From: Patiria pectinifera
Lineage: Eukaryota > Echinodermata > Asteroidea > Valvatida > Asterinidae
Assembly: GCA_029964075.1 (NCBI GenBank)
Contig: CM057147.1
Span: 26,185,513 to 26,249,512, forward strand
Reading direction: 5' to 3'
Length of the DNA stretch: 64,000 nt
Shown here: in pieces, positions 1 to 11,170 of the stretch
Layout of the letters: each line of letters opens with the position of its first letter
Numbering within the stretch: position 1 is the stretch's first letter
Translations under genes and position numbers: made by a program
The notes under the pieces: model-generated
Seen by the model: the letters and a program-made list of their open reading frames with translations, nothing else
Told to the model about the DNA's origin: nothing
The model's database searches: none

Positions 1-437
1 TGTTTCTTCTTATATGGAGTCAGGGAACCAGACTACAGGAAAATGATTGTTTTTCTTGGTTTTTATAACATTTTCGAACCCAAAACCTCAAAAAAGTCAG
101 TGTAACTATATTTGCTATATATTTCCAACCCCCCAATTCCATCCATTTCTGAAAATTACAGCAAAAGCAAATGGTGTATATTCAGGACGGGGTGTAATGG
201 GGACATTCCTCCACATAGAGCAAGTGTCCCGCATGACTGCACAGCCTTTGTGTGGTAGCGGGACTGCACAAAAGCAGCAGCCGTGGAACTACCCACTAGC
301 CGCGTGCCACGGCATACTACAGCTGGCAACTGCATTCCAATGAGGATTAGCGGCCACGGCCATGACCGCTTCCCGTGCGCATGGGGTTAAAGTATAAGGA
401 CGATGTCACGTACGATGTCTACTGGGTAATAGATGAT
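1..437. other. Left flank, no gene seen
   Basis: Only short open frames are present, with no recognisable protein, splice-site pattern or repeat structure that I can support. The segment ends at the candidate TTG target duplication of the MITE that starts at 440. Confidence 0.5.
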
Positions 438-850
438 TGGGCCAAAAAAAAGTCTCCGGTTTCTGGTATGCGCGCGCGTCGCCGTAGCCATGCGCGTCGG
501 CAAAATGAAAAGGTTTTTTTTTCAATGTAAGATAATGTCTCAAAACCGCCAAACTCACTGGTTTGACTGGAATCCTGATGCTGCACAAATCTAACGTGTT
601 TTTAGATGGGGTTACGATCGAGTATAAGCTTTATGTGTACTCTCTGAACTCCCATATATTTGCACTAAATGTAGTCGGGCACCATTTGCAGTAATAGCGA
701 GGTTTCGATTGCGAACGGTTAGTGTGCACGACTACAATTAGCTACACGTCACGAACGTGTACGCAGTCGTTCCGACGCGACAAGCAGAAGGGTTTCGATT
801 ATGACCTCACGGTTACGTTTAGGATAACTGTTGAGGGCGCACTCTTCAAG

Positions 851-1915
851 ATGGCAGCGCCCGTGAGACTACTCGATTTTGCACTTGAAGATGAAGATGA
901 CGATTTGATGTACCTCCTCTTGGCCAATGCACCGATACCAACGAGAGTCACATTCAATCCAGAGTGGCCCAGGTTTGATATAGTGACACTTACAAATAAT
1001 CAGTGCTTGGATAAGTTCAGATTTTTGAAGGATGATATTTACCGGCTACGAGATTTACTTGGACTTCCTGAGAAACTAATTTTAAAGAACGGGTCCACTT
1101 GCAGTGGTCTTGATGCTCTTTGCATGGTACTCAGAAGATTTGCTTACCCAAATCGCCTATCTGACTTGGAGGAGTTGTTCGGGAGGCCAAAATCCACACT
1201 TTCACTGGTTATCAATGAGACCGTTGAACTTTTGTATGATTTGCATCACCATCGATTCCTATCCCTTGATAATCCATGGCTAGATCGTGCACAGCTACAA
1301 ATTTATGCGGATGTTATTCATGACAAAGGGGCACCTTTGCAGAATTGCTTTGGATTTATAGATGGGACAGTTCGCCCAATTTGTAGGCCAACTCATCATC
1401 AGCGAGTGTGCTATAATGGGCACAAAAGGATACATGCCCTAAAGTTCCAGTCGGTGGTATTACCTTGTGGGTTGATTACACATCTGTACGGCCCAGTAGA
1501 GGGGCGAAGACATGACAGCGCTCTCCTTCGCATCAGTGGACTTCTACAAGAATTTGAGAGAAGAAATCTGACCGATAGAAATGGATTGCCATTTGCACTT
1601 TACGGGAATCCTGCGTATCCACTCAGACGTTATCTACAAGCTCCATTCAAAGGGGCAAACGTAACAGCTGAGGAGCAAGAATTCAACTCAAGAATGTCAT
1701 CAGTGCGAGAATGTGTTGAGTGGGAATTTGGAAAGATGATCAAACTATTCGCCTTCCTTGACTTTCGAAAGAACTTGAAAGTACTATTATCCCCAGTTGC
1801 AAAGTACTACCTGGTCGGCGGGCTTCTCACTAACTGCCATACTTGTGTCTATGGAAATCAGACAAGTAATTACTTCCAGTTGGACCCACCTTCCTTGGAG
1901 AACTATTTAACATGA
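851..1915 (+). CDS. PIF/Harbinger transposase (DDE_Tnp_4 type), probably catalytically impaired
   Basis: A 354-aa protein from the ATG at 851 (MAAPVRLL). The frame is open to 722 but that codon is GTG, so 851 is preferred. The N-terminal half is helical, with a helix-turn-helix-like segment around residues 85-130 (GLDALCMVLRRFAYP, LSDLEELFGRPKSTLS). The DDE fold follows: D171 in FGFIDGTVRP, the RRHDSALL segment near 220, and E290 in RECVEWEFGK. In HARBI1-type proteins the second catalytic Asp lies in a G-D-x-x-Y-x-L motif about 36 residues before the Glu. Here that place reads YGNPAYPL, with N253 (codon AAT) where Asp is expected. In an active element the protein would cut and paste it together with the Myb-like partner encoded at 4839-6440. 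Family assignment is strong; loss of activity is inferred from the missing Asp. Confidence 0.85.
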   Translation: MAAPVRLLDFALEDEDDDLMYLLLANAPIPTRVTFNPEWPRFDIVTLTNNQCLDKFRFLKDDIYRLRDLLGLPEKLILKNGSTCSGLDALCMVLRRFAYPNRLSDLEELFGRPKSTLSLVINETVELLYDLHHHRFLSLDNPWLDRAQLQIYADVIHDKGAPLQNCFGFIDGTVRPICRPTHHQRVCYNGHKRIHALKFQSVVLPCGLITHLYGPVEGRRHDSALLRISGLLQEFERRNLTDRNGLPFALYGNPAYPLRRYLQAPFKGANVTAEEQEFNSRMSSVRECVEWEFGKMIKLFAFLDFRKNLKVLLSPVAKYYLVGGLLTNCHTCVYGNQTSNYFQLDPPSLENYLT

Positions 1916-4009
1916 TTTTATCATTTACATAACCGTCTTTTCTATGGGTCCTGAATATGCAAGAATTTAGTGATTTTTATAACATTGGGCATTCTAGTTA
2001 GCCTACTATATAATTTTCTTCAAGCAAACTTGAATCCTTGATTCTGATTGATAAATCCATGGCAACAACAGTATGATATTTATATAGAATTGGATGGCTA
2101 GAATTGGATGGCTTATCGCACTCTGCGTATTAATTGCGCTGTTCTAACTCCATCTGCCTGTGAAGTTTGCTTGAAGATAAATTCATTATCACGTGTGCTC
2201 ATGTAATATGGAAAAATAGTGCTATCTGCATCTCATTTCATATCCAAGGAGGCTGAAGGCAGAGTTGGATATGTGATGCAGAAGTACTAAGGTATATTTT
2301 CCCGTATTCCACTCTTGCTTGTGTGTTAACTAATATTATACATTATACACACAGAACCTTGTCATTTGATTGGTGGAACACGTCACGTGTCATTCATTAC
2401 TTTGCTATGTATTTATAACCATGACACGTCACGGCGCGTAGCATCGTTCCAAAACTACATTGGACAGGACCGTCCAATATTAAAATAAGTATTGGACGCT
2501 TGTGGTCATTGAACCCGTGTTTTCAGCATCGTCTCCAAAATATTTGTCCAAATAAGACAAGGTCGTGCTGCAAGTGACAAGGTTGGTGTCCAGTGTGGAG
2601 TCGTTCAAGTTGTTTAGAGGGTGTTTGTAGAATTTTCAGAGTGTGGGTCGAACGAGTTTCTGCGTCTAGTTTGTGTCAATATTGTAAAAAATATCAAATG
2701 TGTGAGTTATATAAACAAATCTTGAATGTATTTTGTTCGTGCAATGTAGCAGAATATTATCGCTTGGTAAAATCTGGCTTTTCTTTTCCACTCGCTGCGC
2801 CTCATGATTCGTGAAATGGAATAGTCCAGTTTTCAACTCCTGATTATAATCTGCGACGTTGCACTCATGTGCATCCAATATTTGTAGTGTTATGACACAC
2901 AAGATACAAAGCGAAAAAGAAAAACATTATTATTATTATTATAATGGTTTATTAATAACACCAAAATGTTAGTGGAAGGAAAGACAAAAATCACATAACA
3001 GGGATATAATTTTATTAACCAAGCAAATTTTGGAAACCCAAAATATCAAACCTTCTTTGTGAATTAAATATTTTAACAGGGGCGTATTTTCGCAACCCTG
3101 CACAGAAACATGTTTCTGATGTAAACATTGGTGATCACAAACAAGTTTTTAGTCCGCGAAAACGAGTCGGTAACCAGAAACAATTCGTGACGTATGCAAT
3201 CATCTATAAGGACAACATTCTCATAGTATACTGTGCAAATGTATTTTTTTTAAAGTGAATACTAGATTGTTCAATTATTCAATTTGTTGAGTGATTTCTC
3301 AACAAATTCCAGCGTAACTTTTAACGCCCCCTCCCCATTTTGAAACCAGGCATAACCTAGCCTAAATCTTGGTTACAGTTTGGTCGGAACAATTACGTCC
3401 TCACAACTCAACCGATCTCGCGAAAATGCTTAACCAGTGACCAATGCACAAACATGTTTCTGGTCGTCAAAACTCGCCCCTGGATTGGGGGGGGGGGGTA
3501 CAAAGTAAAGGGTTGTCTCACCAGGCTTCTCGAAATATCTTTAGGTGGTATGCTCTGTTTGTTTTCAGAATTCAACAAGGTGTGTTGGGGGGGGGGTGCA
3601 AAAAGTTTTTTGTTCCAATTACAAATGAGAAGGCAAAAAAAGTATACGTTTTGGGGTTTTATGAACACTTTCAATTATTAAAGTGTCTGCAAATAATACC
3701 TTACCCCTACAACCTTTGCCTAATGGTTTAGATGTACACCATTTATACTGAACTTGCATCATACAATGTATAAACAAAAATTAAGAATGTACATAAATCA
3801 ACCAACATGTACATGTACAATGTACATGTTCATACAGCATATGTTACTGGCAGCGTGAATAATTGTCAAATGTGAACATGTCTTTGAATTTTAACAAATT
3901 TTAAACTGGATCTTGGAAGGTTAATAAAAAAAAATTGTCACTTTAAACCGTGTCATCATATTGACCCAATCAGAAATGATTCCAGGGCAAAACTTAACTT
4001 GAACTTACA
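1916..4009. other. Non-coding interior of the Harbinger element
   Basis: About 2 kb downstream of the transposase has only short, unrecognised open frames. It includes an imperfect inverted repeat around 2215-2310 (TATCCAA / TTGGATA), a TTA microsatellite near 2926 and poly-G runs near 3487 and 3589. No gene can be supported. Confidence 0.5.
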
Positions 4010-4515
4010 GCCATTTTTTAAAGAGGGGCTCTATTGTCAAATTAAGTTTTGTGATACACTCATTTTCCAATAGAGTCCTTATTAAAAAGTGTGAAAAAGA
4101 TCACAGGCACGTTAAAGTGGTGTGAAATGTCATTTTATTTCATACTCTTCCAGTGCAAAATGCTTTAACATCCAAAGACAACAGTGACGTCACATTTCAA
4201 ATATACAGGTCTGTATATTTTTGCACGGGAAATATGTACTTCATGCCTGAATCCCCATAATATTCAGTCAAGTCAGTGTTGAAATTGACTTTTTGAAGAA
4301 TGAAAAAATCTTGTTTGGAATGTTACAGTTACGTTTCAGATTATGCTCTGAAAGGGTATGGGATTAAATGACATTTTACACCACTTAAACGTGAGGTTGG
4401 AGACTTGTAATTTTTTCACTAATAAGGACTGTATCTATTGGAAAATGAGTGCATCACAAAACTGAACTTGACCTTAGAGCCCCTCTTCAAAGTTTTGTTT
4501 GCAGCTATTGTAGAA
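4010..4515. repeat. Nested fold-back repeat (MITE-like) inside the Harbinger element
   Basis: About 4010-4155 is an inverted copy of about 4365-4515. Both contain, in opposite orientation, GAGGGGCTCT, then TTTTGTGATNCACTCATTTT, CCAATAGA, GTCCTTATTA and AAGTGGTGTNAAATGTCATT. The unpaired middle of about 200 bp holds a TGACGTCA palindrome near 4186. No protein is encoded. The structure suggests a fold-back MITE inserted in the larger element; exact ends and target duplication were not resolved. Confidence 0.6.
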
Positions 4516-4838
4516 GGTCTTTTAAAAAGTGCAGAGTCCTTTTTATGGGATAATAAAACGATTATTTTCTTTATATTTATGGCAGAATCTTCTTTGGCAC
4601 TCTCTGGCTCAAATGCATTTTTTGGGGGGGGGGGGGCAAAACCATTAATGTACATGCTGGAATACCTGACTTCCAACACAACAGCAACGTGCAAGATAAA
4701 ACTTCAAAATTTGAACATTAAAACAGAGTAGCCTATTCAAATCCGGTGTAGGCATAACATTTTGGAATGCTGCTATCACTGACACACTAGTTTAAGAACC
4801 TGATTTCAAAGCAGTTGTGTCCTGAAATCTGTGGAACC

Positions 4839-6440
4839 TTACTTTTTTATTAAAGTCATCATCAGTTTCATCATTTCGTTGTCTTTTTCCAGCCTGGCTT
4901 CTCTTTCCTTTTTTTCTAACTCAAACTTTTCTCGCTCAAATTCCAGTTTGTCTTCAAGGTACTTGACATATGAGTCCGACGCTGTATTTCGGCGTTTCCT
5001 TTGTGGTGGGGTCAGCTCCGGGTCTGAAGAAAAATAAAATAACAAAAAAATATGACAACCTTATAAAACATATTCTTTCTTTGTTTAAAACCAGTAATTT
5101 AATAGGAAAACAAGAAAGTTAAAAAACTTTTGACTGGAAATATGATGATAACAATTTGGGAGGCTAATCATCTTTTAATGGCAGCTGAGAAGCTGAATTG
5201 GGAAGGACACGGCTACAAAGTGGTCGAGCTGCAGGCATGCGAGGGCACTTTTGGCAGTCAGCCACATTGACCCATAAGGCCTTGTCACTCGGGAGAATTT
5301 TTACAGGCAGCCTTGAGGCAACCAACTGCACTGCAAGAATAGGGAACACCTCGATAGTACAAAATACATGTACATTTTTCTAAAAATATATCTTGCTATC
5401 CCCAAGTAAATTATGTAAAAATTAAATGTGAATATGTTTTTTTCCTGGAAATCGCCAGGAGTGGTTGCCTATAAATTGCCTAGTACGTGTGGCATGGCCT
5501 CTATATGACCACTGAGCTCCGCCAGAGATCGAAAGTGTTTTTTTTTGGGGGGGGGGGAATCGGAGGGCCCGGAGAAAACCCTCGTGGCACAGGAGAGAAC
5601 CAACGCAAAACTCTACTCACATTATGGCCTAGCCGGGAATCGAAAATGGGCCAACAGTGGTGAGAGATGAACGCTTTACGCACTACACCACCCATGCCAT
5701 CTAAAATAATGTTCAAATTATATTTAAGGTCACGGAAAATTTACCTGTTATGTCATCATTCCTGGTCTTCGTTGCAGATAGGGATTTCATCGCTACTTCT
5801 CGTATGATTACACCCTGCCTCTCTTTTTCAGCTTCTTCAGACTTTCTTTTTATCTGTGCCAACTTCCTCTCCTCATCAAAGTCAGCAAGTTCTGTTTGGA
5901 GTTGTATTCTTTCATCGTATTCCTCATCTGTACCAGAGCTGGAAAGGTAATTGTTTTGAGATTAGAACATTACCAGACACTCAGCTCGTATTCAATAGGG
6001 AAATCCTAGATTGTACAAATTCCGCAGATTGCAAAGACCACCATCAGGGTCATTCTCAAGATTGAGCACTCAAATCTATAGAGTGCCTCTAAATTTGAAT
6101 ACTTTGTACAGGGAAAATGATGGATATGAAGGTCTATTGTTATAAATTTTGTAAACATTAAAAAAAAAAAAAATAGTTGGATTCAAAAAAATGAAAAAGC
6201 TACTTACGCCCTAAGAGAGCTCATTTCTGCTCTTCTATGACAATCCTGAAGATGTCGGTATCTGTCTCTGCACGCCCTTAGTGTAACATAAATATGTTTG
6301 GCCTTGATGGCATCATTGATGTTCTTGTGGATTACTTCCCATGCTTCCTTTGAAAGTCCTTGGCCGTCTTCACTTGAAAGTGCCAACGCCTCCCTCAGGA
6401 GTACAATGTCCAGGCCAGGATAAAATCGAGCAGTCTTCAT
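4839..6440 (-). CDS. Myb/SANT-like DNA-binding protein of the Harbinger element (3 coding exons)
   Basis: Three minus-strand exons join in frame: 6440-6208, 5938-5745 and 5023-4839 (612 bp, 203 aa plus stop). Donors are GC|GTAAGT at 6208 and CAG|GTAAAT at 5745; acceptors are CTTTCCAG at 5939 and TTCTTCAG at 5024. The first exon encodes a compact helical domain (FYPGLDIVLLREALAL, SKEAWEVIHKNIND, VTLRACRDRYRHL) resembling the Myb/SANT-like trihelix of the second Harbinger protein. The last exon is a strongly charged coiled coil (KLEFEREKFELEKKEREARL). An acceptor (TTTCAG at 6448) lies 7 bp upstream of the ATG, so an untranslated first exon probably exists further right. In this superfamily the protein binds element ends and brings the transposase into the nucleus. 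The splice model is inferred from sites and phase only. Confidence 0.75.
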
Positions 6441-6447
6441 TGCAATT

Positions 6448-7690
6448 CTGAAAGAATTAAAACAAATAAACAAAATTAAAAAGAAAGTTATGTTTTGGGG
6501 AAAAGTTTTACAAATTTCTGGACGACAAAACGTAGGCCTAACATTAGGTAGCCCTGCCTACCCTAGGCCTATAGCCCTAGTCAATGGCCCGCACTGAGTA
6601 GACTCTACATGCTGGGCCATACAGATATTGTTTCCCAAAGTTGAGGATTTGAAAATAAAAAAGAACCAACAATTTTATTGCAATCATTCCAACTAATACT
6701 CGAAGGGTGGGTTCACTTACCCGTACCTCTCAATATTCCCCCAAAATTAGGACTTTCCCGTGCTTCCTTCTGGTGAAATTTGTCTCTTAAAACAACAAAC
6801 TTGTCAACCCAGCATGTAGAGTCTACTCAGTGTGGGCCATAGACTAGGACTACCCTAGGCCTAGCACAAGCTGAGGCCTAGTTCTCACTCTTTCTTTTTC
6901 AATCAAATTTTAAAGATCTATTAGGCGAAGTAAAAAAACATGTTTCTCGTCCCAACCCGCTTCCTTTTTGGAGACCGCCTGGATTTTCTTATTATGTTTT
7001 TTTTTTTGGAAAATGCACTAAAAAACACCGAAAAAGTCCACAAATTTATCGGAAAATAAATCCCAATAGGGGCCTACCAAAACAACTAAATGACACTGTA
7101 AATACATTCACTTCTCTTGTCCAACTTGTCTTGCATTTCAAAAAGTGTCTTTGAACAGTGAAAATACCAACGGTTGCAAGAAATTTTAAAATGGCGGCCA
7201 TCTTGAAAAAAAATTAAAATAAAAAGCCCCTCTTCCTCCTTTTTTCAAAAACCCGGACGAGAAACTTTTTTTTTTCATTCGGCCTTAGCGTGCAACTTCT
7301 TGCATTTTGTCAATGTCAGCTCAGCGTCACTAGGTAAAAAAATTTAACACCCTGAACAAAAATGGCTGGGCCTTCTTAAGTTAAGTAAAAAACGAGTACT
7401 GTACTGTACTGTAGCCAAGCGCATAGGCCTGGGCTACGTGCACTAACTTAATGCTAAACAAGGCTGAACGTAACGTTACAAGAATAATTTATCCCTGCAT
7501 TGCAAGACAAAAATACACAACCAAAATACAGATAACACACATCATACCTAATCAAACATGAATGCTGACATTCTAAACCACATGACTGATTCATTACTTG
7601 TGCTTTTCGCTTGAAATTTAGACAAAATTACTGACTTTTTACTATCCGTTTTCACTTACGTTTAGCAGAGCTGTTATTCGTGTTGACGAC
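6448..7690. other. Non-coding right interior of the Harbinger element
   Basis: No coding potential is visible. The segment carries simple A/T tracts and two inverted stretches sharing GGCCCGCACTGAGTAGACTCTACATGC-like sequence (about 6586-6615 and 6812-6840). It may hold the promoter and untranslated first exon of the Myb-like gene. Confidence 0.4.
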
Positions 7691-7936
7691 GATTTACAGA
7701 CTGTACCGATAGTGTAAAAGTCCTACTGCGCATGCACGCGCAAAAAGTGATGACGTCAGAGCCACTAAAAGTCGTCGTTCCGCTAACCGTGCGTAATCGA
7801 AACCTCGCTAATCAGCCGATATTTGAACCCCCCAAAAACGGCCAAAAAAAAAAAAAAAGCCGCGTCGCCGCACCACTTTTGGGGCAAGCTCCATACCAGA
7901 AACCGGAGCCTTTTTTTTGGCCTTGGCTATGGCGTG

Positions 7937-8415
7937 TCAAACGATGCAATATTCAATGTTTTACAATATATATGTTGGATGTTCAATATGTGTTTGTTAT
8001 ATTTTACATTTATGTGCGATGTTCAATATAAGTGTGCGATGTTTTTCGTTATGTGCGCGATGGTTAATATATTTGTGCGATGTTTTACAATATATGTGCG
8101 ATGTTCAATATATGTGTGCGATGTTTTACATTTATATGCGATTTTCAATTTATATGTGCGATGGTTGACCTTATATATGTGCGATGTTTTCAATATTATG
8201 TTCGATTTTTTGCATTAAATGTGCGATGTTTTTCGATACAGTTGTGTGTGATGTTTTACAATATATTTGCGATATTCTAAAATATGTGAGCAATGGTTTA
8301 CACATATGTTTGACATTTCCAGCTATTTGTATTCGATGTTTCATCGGTATGTTTGCATTCGATCTTTTGCAATATGCATTTGATGTTTCACTTTTCATTC
8401 GATGTTTCGTTAAGA
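7937..8415 (+). repeat. GTGCGATGTT minisatellite-like block, left arm of the palindrome
   Basis: A degenerate tandem repeat of about 18-20 bp with consensus near TGTGCGATGTTTNACAATATA. Units alternate between GATGTTTTACAAT and GATGTTCAATATA forms. The inverted counterpart is at about 10695-11170. Several overlapping open frames arise from the repeat and are not genes. Confidence 0.75.
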
Positions 8416-10362
8416 GTCAAAGTCTGGTTACTAGACCGCGAAAGTCTGACTATTTTGCCTAAGGTCAGTGTATGAGACGTCAGGGGATCGCGTAAAGTGA
8501 ATAGAGCCAGACCTAAACTGTAAAACCGAAATTGTGGGTAATTCTTTAAGCATGCGCAATGCGTTCATAATTGTTTGGGCAGTACCCCCAGCTGTGCCTG
8601 TACTACCCATAGTGTTGTGTGCATCATCTATGCATTGATGAGTGCATGACACATGGTCTGAGCTCCAAGGCCGATGTCCACCTGTCCCGTTTAATGATCC
8701 AGTTATCTGATAATTTGTTAGCATAAGCTGATAGGCGACAAACAGAGTTACGTAATTCATTGGTTGTACCGTGAAAGTTGTGTGACATTTGGGCCGAAGA
8801 TAGATTACAAAAAAAACTTGACAATATTAATATTCAGTGCAAGTTTAGTGAAGTACCAATACTTATTCTCAAGTTGCATTCTTTTTTATAGTACAAAATG
8901 TCGAATATCCAATCGAGTGTTGTAAATTCGAGTCGGGAGTGGCACTGAGAGGGATTAAAACCATGATATAATACGCCGCCGATTCCGACTACAACCACAA
9001 ACAAAGTTAATATGTCTGAAAAATCTCATTATTATGATTGCTTACATCACATAGCAAGGGGCTCTGTGCTTATCCGCAAAATGGGTGCGTTTTGGGGCGA
9101 GCACTGTGTTCGGGTACAAACCCCAGTCCGTTTGCTATTTTTGCATTATTTTCCCGTCCAAAACAATAGCTGAACCCGTTATCGGCCGTGGCTGCCTTAT
9201 CAGACCTCGGCGGTGTGCGGGGCGCAACGAACGACACGTACGTGCACTCTTATCAGCGAACCGCTCCTCAGTGTCACTACCGGCCGGGCACTCTCATCTC
9301 TGGGCCCTCGGTCTAGAACGTGGCCCTTCCCGACCCGATTGCACTGTGGATTTGAAGGAATTTCAAAAGGGCTTGCCAGTGAATTTACAACACTCAGATA
9401 TTCGACATTTTGACGTTTTGCCCTTGTGTACTAAAAACGACTGAGAGTGTAACTTAAGAAGAAGTCTAAATATGTATACTTCACTCCTTGCACTTAATAT
9501 TAATCCGTGAAGTTTTAAAAAGAAAACATCTTTTGCCCACAAAATTGGCTTTCTCTCACCGGCATAGAGCAAGGAAGCCCTCGCGGACAACGAATTCTGT
9601 AACTCTCTCTGCTAATCTTGTTTATACAACACTCGGTGGGCTGTTTATTCGAGAATTACGGTGAAACTGCAACCGGTACTGCGCCGGTTGGTTTTTAAAT
9701 CATCTTACGAAAGGGGAATGAAATAGAATTCTGCCCCCCAACAAATCGACGCACTGGCAAGCCCTTTTGAAACCCTCTTTGAAATTCCTTCAAATCCGCA
9801 GTGCAATCGGGTCGGGAAGGGCCACGCTCTGAGGCCGAGATGAGAGTGCCCGGCCGGTGGTGACAGGCGCGGTTCGCTGATCAGAGTGCACGTAAGTGCC
9901 GTGCGTTGCGCCCCGCACACCCGGTCTGATGAGGCGACCGATAACGGGTTCAGCTACTGTTTTGGACGGGAAAATATTACAAAAATAGCAAACGGACTGG
10001 GGTTTGTACCCGAACACAGTGCTCGCCCAAAACGCACCCATTTTGCCGATAAGCACAGAGCCCCTTGCCATGTGATATGATGTAAGCAATCATAATAATG
10101 AGATTTTTCAGACATATTAACTTTGTTTGTGGTTGTAGTCGGAATCGGCGGCGTATTATATCATGGTTTTAATCCCTCTCGGTGCCACTCCCGACCCGAA
10201 TTTACAACACTCGATCGGATATTCGACATTTTGTACTATAAAAAAGAGTGCAACTTGAGTCTAAATTGGTACTTCACTAAACTTGCACTGAATATTAATA
10301 TTGTCAAGTTTTTTTTTAATCTATCTTCGGCCCAAATGTCACACAACTTTCATCGTGTGCCA

Positions 10363-10680
10363 CATAAGCCAATGAATTACGTAACTCTGTTTGTCGCCTA
10401 TCAGCTTATGCTAACAAATTATCAGGTAACTGGACATCGGCCTTGGAGCTCAGACCATGTGTCATGCACTCATCAATGCATAGATGATGCACACAACACT
10501 ATGGGTAGTACAGGCACAGCTGGGGGTACTGCCCAAACAATTATGAACGCATTGCGCATGCTTAAAGAATTACCCACAATTCCGGTTTTACAGTTTAGGT
10601 CTGGCTCTATTCACTTTACGCGATCCCCTGACGTCTCATACACTGACCTTAGGCAAAATAGTCAGACTTTCGCGGTCTAG
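10363..10680 (+). other. Open frame shared by both palindrome arms (unrecognised)
   Basis: The frame 10363-10680, within a longer frame open from 10123, has a counterpart on the minus strand of the left arm at 8431-8760. The two translations are nearly identical; the left copy carries a 4-residue insertion (SLNG) after YQ.TG plus one or two substitutions. Residues such as SSDHVSCTHQCIDDAHN look protein-like but match no family I recognise. Because the arms are near-identical DNA, conservation of the frame is weak evidence for coding. It may be a relic of a gene in the ancestral element. Confidence 0.25.
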
Positions 10681-10694
10681 TAACCAGACTTTGA

Positions 10695-11170
10695 CTCTTA
10701 ACGAAACATCGAATGAAAAGTGAAACATCAAATGCATATTGCTAAAGATCGAATGCAAACATACCGATGAAACATCGAATACAAATAGCTGGAAATGTCA
10801 AACATATGTGTAAACCATTGCTCACATATTTTAGAATATCGCAAATATATTGTAAAACATCACACACAACTGTATCGAAAAACATCGCACATTTAATGCA
10901 AAAAATCGAACATAATATTGAAAACATCGCACATATATAAGGTCAACCATAGCACATATAAATTGAAAATCGCATATAAATGTAAAACATCGCACACATA
11001 TATTGAACATCGCACAAATATTGTAAAACATCGCACAAATATATTAAACATCGCGCACATAATGAAAAACATTGCACACATATATTGAACATCGCACATA
11101 CATGTAAAAGATAACAAACACATATTGAACATCCAACATATATATTGTAAAACATTGAATATTGCAACGT
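10695..11170 (-). repeat. GTGCGATGTT minisatellite-like block, right arm of the palindrome
   Basis: This is the inverted copy of 7937-8415 (ACATCGCACA...). It has the same unit order, with scattered point differences, so the block was copied with the arm and not expanded independently. Confidence 0.75.

Larger units (their letters stand above)
696..7809 (+). mobile_element. PIF/Harbinger DNA transposon
   Basis: Terminal inverted repeats of about 27 bp with two mismatches lie at 696-722 and 7783-7809, starting AGCGAGGTTTCGATT. They are flanked by AAT on both sides (693-695 and 7810-7812), a 3-bp duplication of the size PIF/Harbinger elements make. Inside are the two proteins typical of the superfamily: a DDE transposase on the plus strand (851-1915) and a Myb/SANT-like DNA-binding protein on the minus strand (4839-6440). 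The genes converge and are separated by a long non-coding stretch that carries a nested fold-back repeat. At 7.1 kb it is large for the superfamily. The transposase lacks one catalytic aspartate, so it may be inactive. Confidence 0.8.
440..7922. mobile_element. MITE split by a Harbinger insertion (outer inverted repeats)
   Basis: The outer ends form a 31-bp inverted repeat with one mismatch: 440-470 begins GGCCAAAAAAAAG and the reverse complement of 7892-7922 begins the same way, continuing CTCCGGTTTCTGGTATG. TTG lies directly outside both ends (437-439 and 7923-7925), a possible 3-bp target duplication. Without the Harbinger element (696-7809) about 370 bp would remain, the size of a non-autonomous MITE. 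A partial relative of the right end lies at 49824-49883. The alternative is that this is one larger element with an outer and an inner inverted-repeat pair. Confidence 0.55.

Noticed and set aside
676-692. GGGCACCATTTGCAG shared with the TRIM-S upstream regions (31520, 40514, 49387)
   Set aside because: About 26 bp with two mismatches is suggestive, but no wider homology was found, so common origin cannot be supported.
722-850. Upstream extension of the transposase to 722
   Set aside because: The codon at 722 is GTG, and this stretch includes part of the inverted repeat; the first ATG is at 851.
7823-8280. Overlapping open frames in the GTGCGATGTT block
   Set aside because: All three frames stay open because of the repeat; the Cys/Phe/Met-rich translations are artefacts.
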